Positions 43,848-53,201 of a stretch of DNA of 64,000 bases are shown in pieces. The stretch comes from DAOVXM01 sp963746255 (lineage in GTDB: Bacteria > Chloroflexota > Anaerolineae > Anaerolineales > UBA4823), in assembly GCA_963746255.1 (NCBI GenBank), contig CAVVAJ010000009.1, forward strand, positions 1,116,001 through 1,180,000, in the 5' to 3' direction. The notes below the pieces were generated by a model. That model saw nothing but the letters and a program-made list of their open reading frames with translations, had not been told where the DNA came from and searched no databases. Made by a program: the position numbers and the translations under genes. Each line of letters begins with the position of its first letter. Within the stretch, counting starts at the first letter, position 1.

Positions 43848-44459
43848 TCAGCCGGAGTCATGGTCAGACCCACTATCTAACGGAAACACTCCCGCAGCCA
43901 AATCACGTAGTTCGCGACTGGTGAGCGCCTGCGTTGCTGAACTGAAAAACTGGGTAAGGTTCCCGTAGCCTTGCTCAGCATAAAATCGTGCCTGCAATCC
44001 CATTTCTAGCCGGTCGATCTGGCGTACGAACCGTGCCTCAGGAGTTATACCAGCTTCGTATTCATCCCATATCTGCAGATACGTCTGAGCTGATGGTAAG
44101 TTTCCCAGGATACGGCTGACTGATTCCCTTTCAGCCATACTCTTCGCATTATCTGTAAGCCCGTCCTGCGGGGTAATATCACCGGCATATACTTCACCGA
44201 TGTCATGGAGCAGCGCCATTCGCAACACTTTTTCACCATCTAATTGTTGGGAGACCTCCGGTATTAGCAGGGTGCAAAGAATGGCAACCCCAAAAGAATG
44301 CTCGGCAACACTCTCACAGCGCTCTGCGGAGATGCCAACCTGCAGCCATCCCCGCCGGTAAAGGTTTTTTAATTGGCTGACCTCAAACCAAGAACGAATT
44401 GTCGGATCGATTTCTGCGGAGATCAGCTTGTCGATTGATACCTGGCTCTTCGTGTCCAT
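43848..44459 (-). CDS. HD-domain 5'-deoxynucleotidase-like protein
   Basis: 203 residues. SVAEHSFGVAI, LHDIGEVYAGDI and a downstream QIDRLE Asp give the HD-phosphohydrolase metal site (H...HD...D), in the YfbR/HDDC2 subfamily. These hydrolyse dNMPs or nucleotide monophosphates. It lies between the HAD gene and the subtilase-cytochrome gene on the same strand. No special relation to the cytochromes is evident. Confidence 0.88.
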   Translation of the reverse strand: MDTKSQVSIDKLISAEIDPTIRSWFEVSQLKNLYRRGWLQVGISAERCESVAEHSFGVAILCTLLIPEVSQQLDGEKVLRMALLHDIGEVYAGDITPQDGLTDNAKSMAERESVSRILGNLPSAQTYLQIWDEYEAGITPEARFVRQIDRLEMGLQARFYAEQGYGNLTQFFSSATQALTSRELRDLAAGVFPLDSGSDHDSG

Positions 44460-44577
44460 AATAAACCACTCTGCCTATTGGATTTCCTCATTATAGCAGG
44501 CGTGTTGGTCCGCAATATACGATTATTCTTCAATAGGGGAAAATACTATATCCCCATAAGTGGAACCTGCCCTGTCG

Positions 44578-47523
44578 CTATGGTGTATAACTTTTTCCAA
44601 ACCCGTGGCCTTGCCGGTGGCAGGCGAGGAAGCAAGTGCCAGAAGTTCCGTCGAACTCCCAGGCATTCTTACTATCACGGTTAACGCCGCTGATATTTAC
44701 AACAGAAGTATCAAAATTAATCAGGTGCAGCTGCTCACTGCCGTGTGTATCGTGGCAGACATAACACGGCGCAGATTCACCGGTAGAGTGTGTGGAGTGC
44801 AAATTATCGTCGCCGTTCCTGAAGAGTGTGTTGCTGGCAGATCCTTCTCCTGCATATATGGCGTAATCATGACATTTGAAACATAGCTCTCCGCTTGAGA
44901 GGGCAATACCGTTATCTACAGTAATGTAGTTTTGGCTGCCATCCAGTAGGTGCAGTAGGGGGGAGCCATGTGGGCCATCTCCCTGCGTTGAGGCGTTCGC
45001 ATTCGCATGGCAATCACTGCAGTAAACCAAGCTGGAGGCTGTCCAACCGTTGACGAAGCTCCCAGGTGGTATCTCGAAATTGCGCCCCTGGGTAATCACT
45101 GGGTGGAAACTGGCATTGTTGGGATTAAACTCAATCGCCAAGTCGCGGTAATCGGGACTTTGTCTTCCTTCCTCATTGTCCAATTTATACAAGCCATTTA
45201 CCATACTGCTCGCGCCATTCCAGCCATCAGGGCGATAAGCGGCCTGGATGGCGTAGCTCGTATGACACTTAAAGCAAATTTGAAATTCTCGCTCGGCGGA
45301 ATTCATCCACTCATAATCGGTGGGGGCTCCCGCGACAGTCCATACTGGGTCTACACCGGATGCCGCTATCATTTCGTATTGCACGCGGGGTGGAGCAGTG
45401 TAGCCGCGCGCCGCGTCATGTGGTTCGTGGCAATCTTCGCATTCAACATGCCGGTTTACTCCCCCAAATTGATCGCCCTCCATTTCCCAAGAACGGTGTG
45501 TGCCATTGGTTTGATAAACATCGTGCAGATAATATGCCGTTGTTGAATTGCTATAAGCAGTGAAAGCCGTTTCGACATTGGTGCCAACCCCGCCAGCCGT
45601 GTGGCAATCGAAGCAGATCCGTTCTTCAGGCCAGTGAGAACGCAGTTCAATTCCTACCGCACTATGCCCACGGTGGCATCCAGCGCAGCTATCTGTAGTT
45701 GCCATGTAATCAACATGGGGGTCGATGTAGATTGGCGTGCTGGTGGGCCCACCAGGTGGTAGATCCGCGGTCGGTGCCAGTGGGTATACTGCCAATGGTC
45801 TCCCTGGAGGTTCGGTTGGTGTCGGTGTAGATGTCGGTGTGCCCAAATTCATGAACAGCAATGCCTGATAGGCTTGAACCAACCGGGGGCCGTTAGGGTC
45901 AGCCGTGATTCCTTTCGCGGTGGTCAGTAAAGCGCGGTATATAAGTTCGGCAGATTCATACTCCGGGCGGCTCGCCAGCAAAGCGGCCACTCCCGAAACA
46001 TGCGCTGCGGCCATGGATGTGCCGGAATGTTTTTTGTATTCTTCACCAGGAATTGTCGAAAGGATCTGCACTCCCGGCGCAAATAAATCAACTGTTGCAC
46101 CAATGGCCGAAAATGAAGCCACCTCATCATTTGCATCCGTAGCGCCTACCGCGATAGCATTCCTGAATGCCGCGGGGTAATTTTCTTTTTCGTCACTTGT
46201 ATCCCCAGCTGCAGCGATGACGCTCACGTCGTTTGTATAGGCGTAATCCACCGCCAGATTCAGCAGCCGTCCATACTGGCTGCCGCCAAGGCTTAGATTG
46301 ATGATCCGCGCACCTTGCCGGACAGCGTAGACGATCGCCTTGGAGATATGAGCGTAACTCCCTTTTCCGTCATCGGCTAAGGTTTTTACAGGCATCAGGC
46401 GCGCTTGCCAAGCCACACCGGCGATGCCTTTCCCATTATTTGTACTCGCCCCAGCAATTCCCGCGATATGGGTGCCATGACCATTGATATCCTGTACTTC
46501 ACCTGAATTTGATATCGCATTCCAACCCTGCCAGTCATCGATATACCCATTGACGTCATCGTCAATCCCGTTGCTGCGTTTATCTTCATGCGCAGAGTCT
46601 TCACCCATCTCTCCGGGGTTAATCCAAACCTTTTCTTTGATATCCGGATGGCTGGTATCGACACCGCTATCGAGAATCGCAATGATGGTCTCTGGTGAAC
46701 TGGTAGAGAGATCCCAGGCTTGAGGAAGCTGGATGTTGTGCAGGTATGACTGCTGTCCCCAATTTGGATCTCCGGGAATCGCGTAAGCATGCGCGATGTA
46801 ATTGGGCTCCGCGAATTCAACATGCGGGCTCTTCGAGAGAAAACTGAGCGCAGCAGGCACGCTTCCTTCAGGGACAGTTAACACCCAAGTTCCCAATTCG
46901 GGTATCATTTCACGGGTTTTTACATCTAATACATCGAAAATATCACTGCGTTGGATATTGCGCAGCCCAGTTTTAAACTTTACGATCACTTCATCTTGAA
47001 CGTAAGGTCCATCGATGACAACTGGCGGCCAAGTAGCCGCAGGTGAGGGCTTTATCGGGGCAGTAGCTGTAATGGTGCTCGTATAGACGGGCTCCGGTGT
47101 GTTTGTTAGCACTGGTTTTTGTATGGTCGGGGTGATCAGTGGCGTGATCGTCCCACCTGGCGTCCGCGGGGGGAGCGTTATGAGTTCTTCCGGAGTGTTC
47201 GTGAGTGTTGGGACTTCAACCGCAGCTGATGGGGCGGCTGTTTCGGTAAAGTCCTCGGCAGGGGTCTCCGTCGGCGGAAGGGTTGCTTGCGTGCTCTTAG
47301 CGGTTCCGGCAAGCTGCAGACTGCTGTAGTCAGCCTGCAAAGAAAATGGGCGGATCAAGTTGGGTAGGGAAGAGGCGGCTACCTGAACATCATAAGCCCA
47401 ACCAAATAACAACATCAATAAAACCAGCAACAACCCTAAACCAATACGAGTGGCTCTCCTACACCACTCGCCAGGGTTCCTGCAAATATATTTTCTGATC
47501 AGGTCAGTTAATGCCCGGGACAC
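44578..47523 (-). CDS. Subtilisin-family (S8) protease fused to a multiheme c-type cytochrome
   Basis: 981 residues. A membrane segment (27-46) is followed by a Pro/Thr-rich linker (80-170) and an S8 peptidase domain (about 245-555) with Asp285 (AILDSGVD), His349 (NGHGTH) and Ser503 (GTSMA). The usual oxyanion Asn is Asp441 (AAAGD). A second linker leads to a cytochrome region (about 600-970) with seven CxxCH sites (CAGCH, CFDCH, CEDCH, CFKCH, CSDCH, CFKCH, CYVCH) and one CFLACH (CX3CH). The doubled-CxxCH pattern resembles other multiheme electron-transfer proteins. I know of no ordinary family with this protease/cytochrome combination. It is placed next to the hexaheme and NHL genes. Confidence 0.88.
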   Translation of the reverse strand: MSRALTDLIRKYICRNPGEWCRRATRIGLGLLLVLLMLLFGWAYDVQVAASSLPNLIRPFSLQADYSSLQLAGTAKSTQATLPPTETPAEDFTETAAPSAAVEVPTLTNTPEELITLPPRTPGGTITPLITPTIQKPVLTNTPEPVYTSTITATAPIKPSPAATWPPVVIDGPYVQDEVIVKFKTGLRNIQRSDIFDVLDVKTREMIPELGTWVLTVPEGSVPAALSFLSKSPHVEFAEPNYIAHAYAIPGDPNWGQQSYLHNIQLPQAWDLSTSSPETIIAILDSGVDTSHPDIKEKVWINPGEMGEDSAHEDKRSNGIDDDVNGYIDDWQGWNAISNSGEVQDINGHGTHIAGIAGASTNNGKGIAGVAWQARLMPVKTLADDGKGSYAHISKAIVYAVRQGARIINLSLGGSQYGRLLNLAVDYAYTNDVSVIAAAGDTSDEKENYPAAFRNAIAVGATDANDEVASFSAIGATVDLFAPGVQILSTIPGEEYKKHSGTSMAAAHVSGVAALLASRPEYESAELIYRALLTTAKGITADPNGPRLVQAYQALLFMNLGTPTSTPTPTEPPGRPLAVYPLAPTADLPPGGPTSTPIYIDPHVDYMATTDSCAGCHRGHSAVGIELRSHWPEERICFDCHTAGGVGTNVETAFTAYSNSTTAYYLHDVYQTNGTHRSWEMEGDQFGGVNRHVECEDCHEPHDAARGYTAPPRVQYEMIAASGVDPVWTVAGAPTDYEWMNSAEREFQICFKCHTSYAIQAAYRPDGWNGASSMVNGLYKLDNEEGRQSPDYRDLAIEFNPNNASFHPVITQGRNFEIPPGSFVNGWTASSLVYCSDCHANANASTQGDGPHGSPLLHLLDGSQNYITVDNGIALSSGELCFKCHDYAIYAGEGSASNTLFRNGDDNLHSTHSTGESAPCYVCHDTHGSEQLHLINFDTSVVNISGVNRDSKNAWEFDGTSGTCFLACHRQGHGFGKSYTP

Positions 47524-47661
47524 TACCGCCTCAAATATAAATCCAATAGCATATTATTAATTGAGAGTTTGCAAGTTAGGTGCAGCAGCCGCAGTAACTC
47601 CACATCAACGATTGGCAGTCTCATCGCGGACATCCATCACTTGGCAAATTACACATCGCTC

Positions 47662-48603
47662 CTATTTCTGGTGGCACACCTCACACACACCGCGATTGTC
47701 TATCCGCAGCAGGGAGCTGTCGCCTGTGATGTTGGCTGCCGCTGAATTTTCACCCTGAGCGGCCGAAGAGCCGTGCGGTAAGTGGCAGGTTGTGCATACA
47801 ACAATATCACCCTGACCGGAGTTGGCTAATGGCAGGTAATAACCCTCGAAGCCGACCGTTTCGGGATTTACGTTCCCGCCTGTACTGTAATTCATATCAA
47901 TATCATGCCGAAAATGAACCACACCGCCCGTATTGATTGGTCCGCCATCGCCATAATTCTCATGACATGCGGCACAGAAACTGCTCATGCCGGTGGCCCA
48001 ATGCTCTGCAGTATAGTCCCATGTCCCATCTTCAAGTGAGGTGACATTTATGCCATGTCCATTGACAATCGTACGGAGGATACGGTAATTAGTGCTGCCA
48101 TGCGGGTCATGACAAGTCCCACAAGTCAGTCCGCTAGCCATAGCAGCGGTCTGACCAGTATTCGCTGTTCCTAAACCCCAAACCGAATCCACGGTACCGC
48201 TGACATCGTGGTATGAGGTTACAGCTGAAAATCCTGCCTGCCCCTGCAGCTGATAATAATCAAAACCACCGCCGAGTAAGGGATCTCCAACTATGCCTTC
48301 CGCTTCGGTTACATCTTTATCCACATACACAGCGCTCGAATTGCGGTACTGTCCATAGACACCATCGGTGACATTTGTCTGAGCACCCGCGGCTGTACTG
48401 CCATGACAGGTCAAACACAGGTCTTCAGTGGTCGTAACCAGCAGGTTCCCTTGGGTAGCAGTATGGGCGCGATGGCATCCGGCACAGGCATCCGTCGTCG
48501 CCGTATAACCGCCGCCATGTGGACCAGGTCCTGCCAATACGATCTGCGGAAAAACCGCAAGAATAATTATTATCACCAATAGGAAAACAGTAATGCGTTT
48601 CAT
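47662..48603 (-). CDS. Hexaheme c-type cytochrome (doubled-CxxCH type)
   Basis: 313 residues from ATG 48603, which follows a GGGAGGG site and opens a signal peptide (MKRITVFLLVIIIILAVFPQIVLA); a start at 48654 would put 17 hydrophilic residues first. Six CxxCH sites are visible (CAGCH, CLTCH, CGTCH, CAACH, CTTCH, CEVCH), several followed by H/P-rich residues as in doubled-CxxCH proteins. It is exported, with no other recognisable domain. The neighbour upstream is the NHL-propeller protein (118 bp), downstream the subtilase-cytochrome fusion (138 bp). Confidence 0.93.
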   Translation of the reverse strand: MKRITVFLLVIIIILAVFPQIVLAGPGPHGGGYTATTDACAGCHRAHTATQGNLLVTTTEDLCLTCHGSTAAGAQTNVTDGVYGQYRNSSAVYVDKDVTEAEGIVGDPLLGGGFDYYQLQGQAGFSAVTSYHDVSGTVDSVWGLGTANTGQTAAMASGLTCGTCHDPHGSTNYRILRTIVNGHGINVTSLEDGTWDYTAEHWATGMSSFCAACHENYGDGGPINTGGVVHFRHDIDMNYSTGGNVNPETVGFEGYYLPLANSGQGDIVVCTTCHLPHGSSAAQGENSAAANITGDSSLLRIDNRGVCEVCHQK

Positions 48604-48720
48604 AAACACCCTCCCACAACCCCACCTAATATTCTTGACATAGAGCAATTTCAATTATTATATAGTACATCGTAAGCATTTATATAATCAATTTCGATTT
48701 TCTAATAAACTATCCAGCGC

Positions 48721-49998
48721 TCAGTACAACCAAACCTGGACACGATCGTTCTCGCGATCCGCAACATATATCCGTCCATCCGGACTGAGCACGATATCAT
48801 TGGGATAGTTAAACAATCCATTACCAATGCCATAATCTCCAAAAGAAAACAAGAAAGTCACCTCATCCCCCGACACATCATACACTTTTACTGACTGACC
48901 GACCGCGTCGGCAACATATAAGCGATCATTTCCATCTATCGCAACGCCGCGCGGCAGGTTTAGCGCCCCGGAACCGACGCCGAATCCGAAGTTGAACAGG
49001 AACTCCCCATCAGGAGCCCAGACCGATATCCGGCTGTTGTTGCCATCTACTACGTGAAACCTGCCATGCGAATCGACAACCGCATTGTTCGGATATAAAA
49101 ATTGCCCATTTTCGGAACCATCCTGCCCAAATTCTATTCTGGGTGCTGGGAAATCTGACCATTCATCCGCTGCGACAGCTTCTTGATCGTAGACATAGAC
49201 AACGTTTTGCCCCTGGGCGACATCCGTCACCAGCATCCGCCCTATTTGATCTAAACGGACCCCCAAAGGAGCCCAACCGCTGTCCGCGGGTGGCATTAAC
49301 GCTTCATCCCCATCGTTTGGTGTGGAATAAATGATCTCACCTTGTGTGACATTATAGAAAAACTCTGCTTGCGGAGAAAAACCATCAAGCTGCTCGCTCA
49401 AGTATTCACTTAATGTGAGCTCTCTCATCAGCAACGTGTCAAGGTAGTTCCCATCTGCATCGTAAACAAATACCCCATGCTGCGCCCGGTCGCTAACCAG
49501 GACGCGCCCATCCTGGGTTACTGCCAGGTAAACCGGCGAACGCTCGGGGATCGTTGTCCCTGGAGGCCCGAATGCGCCTATTAGTCCGCCATCATGATCA
49601 AACATCTTTATGAGCCGCTCACCGCCTGTCTCGGCCACATACAACCGCTCACCATCAGGAGAAATCGCCACACCTACTGGTCGATCCACTTCATAGATCG
49701 AGAATAAGTAATGAGGCGGGTAATTCAGGTCAAGGGGAACCGGCAGCAGCTCTGGGAGCGGAGCGGGTTGGTTGAAGTAGTAATAAAGAAAACCGCATAG
49801 GCCAATTAAAATAATGATCAAAAGGGCAAGGAGAATCGATTTCCAGCTTCGCTGTTTCAATTCATTGGCCCTGACTTCTGATTGCGCTCCGGTCTCTTCA
49901 GGATCCGTACCTGCTGGATCCGAAACCAGATCAGAGAACGAGCCCTCGCTGCCTGGTTGAGTATCCGTGTTTTCGCTAAACGGTTCTTCTGGCGTCAT
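48721..49998 (-). CDS. Membrane-anchored NHL-repeat beta-propeller protein
   Basis: 425 residues. The N-terminal 50 residues are acidic and Pro/Ser-rich, followed by one helix (about 51-72). The rest is an NHL propeller with about six blades, e.g. GVAISPDGERLYVAETGGERLIKM, YLAVTQDGRVLVSDRAQHGVFV and LPRGVAIDGNDRLYVADAVGQSVKVYD. NHL propellers are protein-protein scaffolds and are commonly encoded next to multiheme cytochromes in respiratory clusters. It lies 37 bp after the TPR gene and before the hexaheme gene. Confidence 0.9.
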   Translation of the reverse strand: MTPEEPFSENTDTQPGSEGSFSDLVSDPAGTDPEETGAQSEVRANELKQRSWKSILLALLIIILIGLCGFLYYYFNQPAPLPELLPVPLDLNYPPHYLFSIYEVDRPVGVAISPDGERLYVAETGGERLIKMFDHDGGLIGAFGPPGTTIPERSPVYLAVTQDGRVLVSDRAQHGVFVYDADGNYLDTLLMRELTLSEYLSEQLDGFSPQAEFFYNVTQGEIIYSTPNDGDEALMPPADSGWAPLGVRLDQIGRMLVTDVAQGQNVVYVYDQEAVAADEWSDFPAPRIEFGQDGSENGQFLYPNNAVVDSHGRFHVVDGNNSRISVWAPDGEFLFNFGFGVGSGALNLPRGVAIDGNDRLYVADAVGQSVKVYDVSGDEVTFLFSFGDYGIGNGLFNYPNDIVLSPDGRIYVADRENDRVQVWLY

Positions 49999-50035
49999 TA
50001 TTACTACTTTTCCCGTTCATGAATTCAGAACTATG

Positions 50036-50974
50036 TTATTGATTATTACGTACCAATTGGATTCGCTGCAGCGAATTACTTGCCAAAAAACTTTCGGGAT
50101 CTAAGTCCAAGGCATGTTCTAAACTAATTATCGCAGCATCCAATTCACCGAGCTCCTCTTGCACCAACCCTAAACCGACGAACGCCGGCCCAAAATTGGG
50201 CAGCATCAGAGTGGCCTGCTCTAAATCTGTAAGTGCTTCTGTATATTCTTTCGTTGAGTAGGCGGCCATGCCACCCGCATAATGCACATGCCCAGCCATA
50301 TCCAGCTTCTTGTAGCACTGTTCTAATCCTTGGTACGCCTCAAGGAAGTCGGGGACAAAACTGACGGCACGGGTATAGTTCTCGATCGCAAGGTCACATT
50401 TGCCTACGCCCAGATAGGCGTTACCCAGCTGGTAGAGAGCATCGGCATCAGTGGGAGAAATGTCTATGGCCTCGGTGAGAGCACTGATGGCGTCTTCAGG
50501 TCGACCTAGAGCCAAATATCCTTCACCAAGATAGTACAAGCTCGCCTGGAGGGTCATATCACTCTTGGCCATGCTGGAATTTCGGCGTTTACCGGTAAAT
50601 TCTTCTAAAGCCGCCACACCTGCACCAGCGTCACCACTGAAAGTATAAGCCATTCCAAGGATAAATTGTGCGCGCTCGCTGTCCGGATAAACTTTCAGAA
50701 CCTGCAGGGCTTGGTCGATCGCCTGTGGGTACCGCTGCTCTCTAAAATACCCCTCGGCCAATGCCAACCGCGCCTCAACTGAGTCGGGATCAGCACGCAC
50801 TTGTTCTTCCAAATTTAGAATGCCGATTTCCAATGGGGTTCGATCATCCCAGTATACATAACGATCCCAGTAATAATAGCCCGCGAATACAATCAAGACA
50901 ATGATGATGAGAGCGAAAACTACCCAAATAGCCCGCGAGATTTGACGTGAGTCTTGAAAAAAATCCAGTTTCAT
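50036..50974 (-). CDS. Membrane-anchored TPR protein
   Basis: 312 residues from ATG 50974; the 51079 start overlaps the upstream cytochrome and is rejected. A helix at about 13-37 anchors it, followed by seven or so TPR helical pairs (PDSVEARLALAEGYFREQRYPQAIDQALQV, ALYQLGNAYLGVGKCDLAIENYTRAV). Such TPR proteins act in cytochrome c maturation or complex assembly. Its start sits 36 bp before the end of the decaheme-like gene, so the two are translationally close. Confidence 0.88.
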   Translation of the reverse strand: MKLDFFQDSRQISRAIWVVFALIIIVLIVFAGYYYWDRYVYWDDRTPLEIGILNLEEQVRADPDSVEARLALAEGYFREQRYPQAIDQALQVLKVYPDSERAQFILGMAYTFSGDAGAGVAALEEFTGKRRNSSMAKSDMTLQASLYYLGEGYLALGRPEDAISALTEAIDISPTDADALYQLGNAYLGVGKCDLAIENYTRAVSFVPDFLEAYQGLEQCYKKLDMAGHVHYAGGMAAYSTKEYTEALTDLEQATLMLPNFGPAFVGLGLVQEELGELDAAIISLEHALDLDPESFLASNSLQRIQLVRNNQ

Positions 50975-51009
50975 AAAATTCACACGATCACCGATCCGAA
51001 ACCGATCAG

Positions 51010-52527
51010 CTACGGATTGTCGACTACGCCACCGGGATGACAGTTGGTACAGGTGATATTCTGGTGACAGGGATAACACACTTGTGGGTCGCCAGCCGCC
51101 AAATATATCTCTGCATGTGAGTAGAGCATATCAACCGGGTGGGCTAATGTATGGCAGACCCCGTTATTGCAGAATCCCTGGCCATGACACACATAACATT
51201 CTTGTTTCTCAGCATCACTCATGTTGCGGTGCTCAATGGTCCAACGGAAGTCGACATGTGTCTCGGGTACTTCCCCAACAATCACTGGGGCCTCAACTAA
51301 AATGTCCTGCCCGCGTCCAATAATTGGTACGGAATGGCACAAGTTGCACTTGACGCTGATTACATCGATCTCATTTCCCAGATCATCCAGGCGGATATGT
51401 TTCCCATCGTGGCACCTGAAGCATCCCAGGTCTGGGGTGTGGGTTTCATTGTTCGGGTTGCTGGCCCAATTTAGGTTCATCTCCGGGAAATTCGTGCTGC
51501 GATATATGCGTTTTAACTCCGCAATAGCCGATAAGACCTCAAGTTCCCGCATCTCATATACGTCTGGGAAACTGAGCCGGTAGAATTCGGCTAATTCATT
51601 GATCGCGAAATCGGCTTCGGCGGTGCTGATGTATGACTGGGATAGGACCTCAATTCCTTTTGCGCGGATAAATGGCAATTCTGCGGAGAGGATGCCATCC
51701 TGGACAGCCTCATCGACTATCTCGTTTGGTGGTGGGATCAGATGCGCGGCTCGATTGTGACAGTCAATACAATCTAACAAACGCATCTCCCCCCTTTCGC
51801 GGGCGCGATCAACATATGAGGTGCTGCCCATGGCCAGCATATCCCGGGCGTAATACTCCTTCAGCGTCCCATCTGGTTGTTCAACTCCTACCCAACTCAT
51901 AATTTGCCGTTGTGCGTCCGGTGCTATGTAATACACCTTATTCGTTATATGCCAGTGGATGCCATGTGCAATACCCGTTGTTTCCTTCCAGCCACCCATT
52001 TTTAATATCAAGGTCGATCTGACCGGTGTATTCCCCTTATCATTATCAAAATGTGTGATCGATTTAACGATATTATCATTGTAGGAAGTCGGTGTATGGC
52101 AGTTTTCACATGTCTCTCTAGCAGGTCGTAAATCACGCACCGGGCTCTGTATTGGACGACTGTAAGAATGCTGGATCGTTGCGTACACCTGCCGGATGCC
52201 ATCGATTTTCGATTTCACAAAGAAATCCGCGCCTGGCCCGATATGGCACTCGGCGCACTTGACATTCACATGAGCGGAGATTTCAAACCGTTCAAATTGT
52301 GAAAACATCGGGTGGCAAATCCGCCCACAGAACTCAGAGCTTTCAGTGTATTCGTAAGCTTTAAAGCCACCAAAAACAAAACCGCTCGTCAATGCAAGTA
52401 CTACTACCGCAAGAACATAGATATAGCGGCGATGGCGCGGGTTGCTGAAATCTATGGTCACTCTAGGCCAACGCGACTGGCGACGGTTACGCAGCGATTT
52501 TTGGTCAACAGGAGGCTGATTTGTCAT
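51010..52527 (-). CDS. NapC/NirT-like multiheme cytochrome, 8 CxxCH plus two atypical heme sites
   Basis: 505 residues. A helix (about 33-55) anchors the protein; NapC/NrfH-like heme motifs follow. Eight CxxCH sites are present (CAECH, CENCH, CIDCH, CFRCH, CNLCH, CYVCH, CYPCH, CTNCH), with two atypical sites, CGRICH (CX3CH) near residue 75 and CNNGVCH (CX4CH) near residue 470. NapC/NirT proteins oxidise the quinol pool and feed periplasmic reductases. The extra C-terminal hemes could pass electrons to the partner cytochromes. First gene of the NapC-TPR-NHL-hexaheme-subtilase set; a palindrome lies 130 bp upstream. Confidence 0.88.
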   Translation of the reverse strand: MTNQPPVDQKSLRNRRQSRWPRVTIDFSNPRHRRYIYVLAVVVLALTSGFVFGGFKAYEYTESSEFCGRICHPMFSQFERFEISAHVNVKCAECHIGPGADFFVKSKIDGIRQVYATIQHSYSRPIQSPVRDLRPARETCENCHTPTSYNDNIVKSITHFDNDKGNTPVRSTLILKMGGWKETTGIAHGIHWHITNKVYYIAPDAQRQIMSWVGVEQPDGTLKEYYARDMLAMGSTSYVDRARERGEMRLLDCIDCHNRAAHLIPPPNEIVDEAVQDGILSAELPFIRAKGIEVLSQSYISTAEADFAINELAEFYRLSFPDVYEMRELEVLSAIAELKRIYRSTNFPEMNLNWASNPNNETHTPDLGCFRCHDGKHIRLDDLGNEIDVISVKCNLCHSVPIIGRGQDILVEAPVIVGEVPETHVDFRWTIEHRNMSDAEKQECYVCHGQGFCNNGVCHTLAHPVDMLYSHAEIYLAAGDPQVCYPCHQNITCTNCHPGGVVDNP

Positions 52528-53201
52528 CGAAATCTTCTGCCATCATGGTATTCCATGTTGAACCCAATGTATCCTGCGGTCTCAAAAAGGGATTGACTGG
52601 TTCCTTTTCTCTGCCAACTTTAATGGAAAGCAGGAGAAGTTCCAGTGCGCTCCAGTACTTAAGTACTAGCATTTATTTTAACTTAGCAAATGAAATAAGT
52701 CTTGTGACATTCTTCCTCAAAAATATCACGCCCACTAAGTACTTCTCACATATCCGGCTTCAGTGGCTGATCTCTTAGGGGCGCAGCTCCAGTCACTTTA
52801 TATGTCGCATTATTCCCGGGTTAGATACGGCCCTCCAGGCAAGGAATGCTGCGGGACCAAAGAATATCCCCGCCTGATAAATCACATTAGAAATGCGGTC
52901 TTCTTTCGCGGGCTGAAAATCATTATCATGCTAAAATCACTGCTATGGTTCAATTGATCATATTTCCAGGATAATGTCAGCGTCTTTCAGCACCCGCTCG
53001 AAATTATTACATGCTGGCACAACTGTGGAGCAGACAACAAAAATACCTTTCCAGCGATCTTATTCAACAAAGTTTGTAGGGTATTGCAGCCAATCACTCA
53101 CAAATGAAAATCAGTATGTTGTTTCCCTCCAAATGGCTAAATCGGTGTAATTATTCAGATGATACAAACTGATATGCAAAACGATTTTATTGCCACATAA
53201 A
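52528..53201. other. 674-bp intergenic region
   Basis: It holds a perfect 14-bp palindrome AGTACTTAAGTACT at 52654-52667 and a second AAGTACTT at 52737-52744, possible operator sites for the minus-strand cytochrome operon. A short minus-strand reading (about 52790-52915, start GTG) gives a 30-residue hydrophobic peptide (GIFFGPAAFLAWRAV); I cannot tell whether it is real or a gene remnant. No other coding signal is seen. Confidence 0.4.

Noticed and set aside
52790..52915. Short minus-strand reading with a hydrophobic peptide
   Set aside because: No ATG or ribosome site, 30 residues only, and no recognisable homology; at most a remnant.
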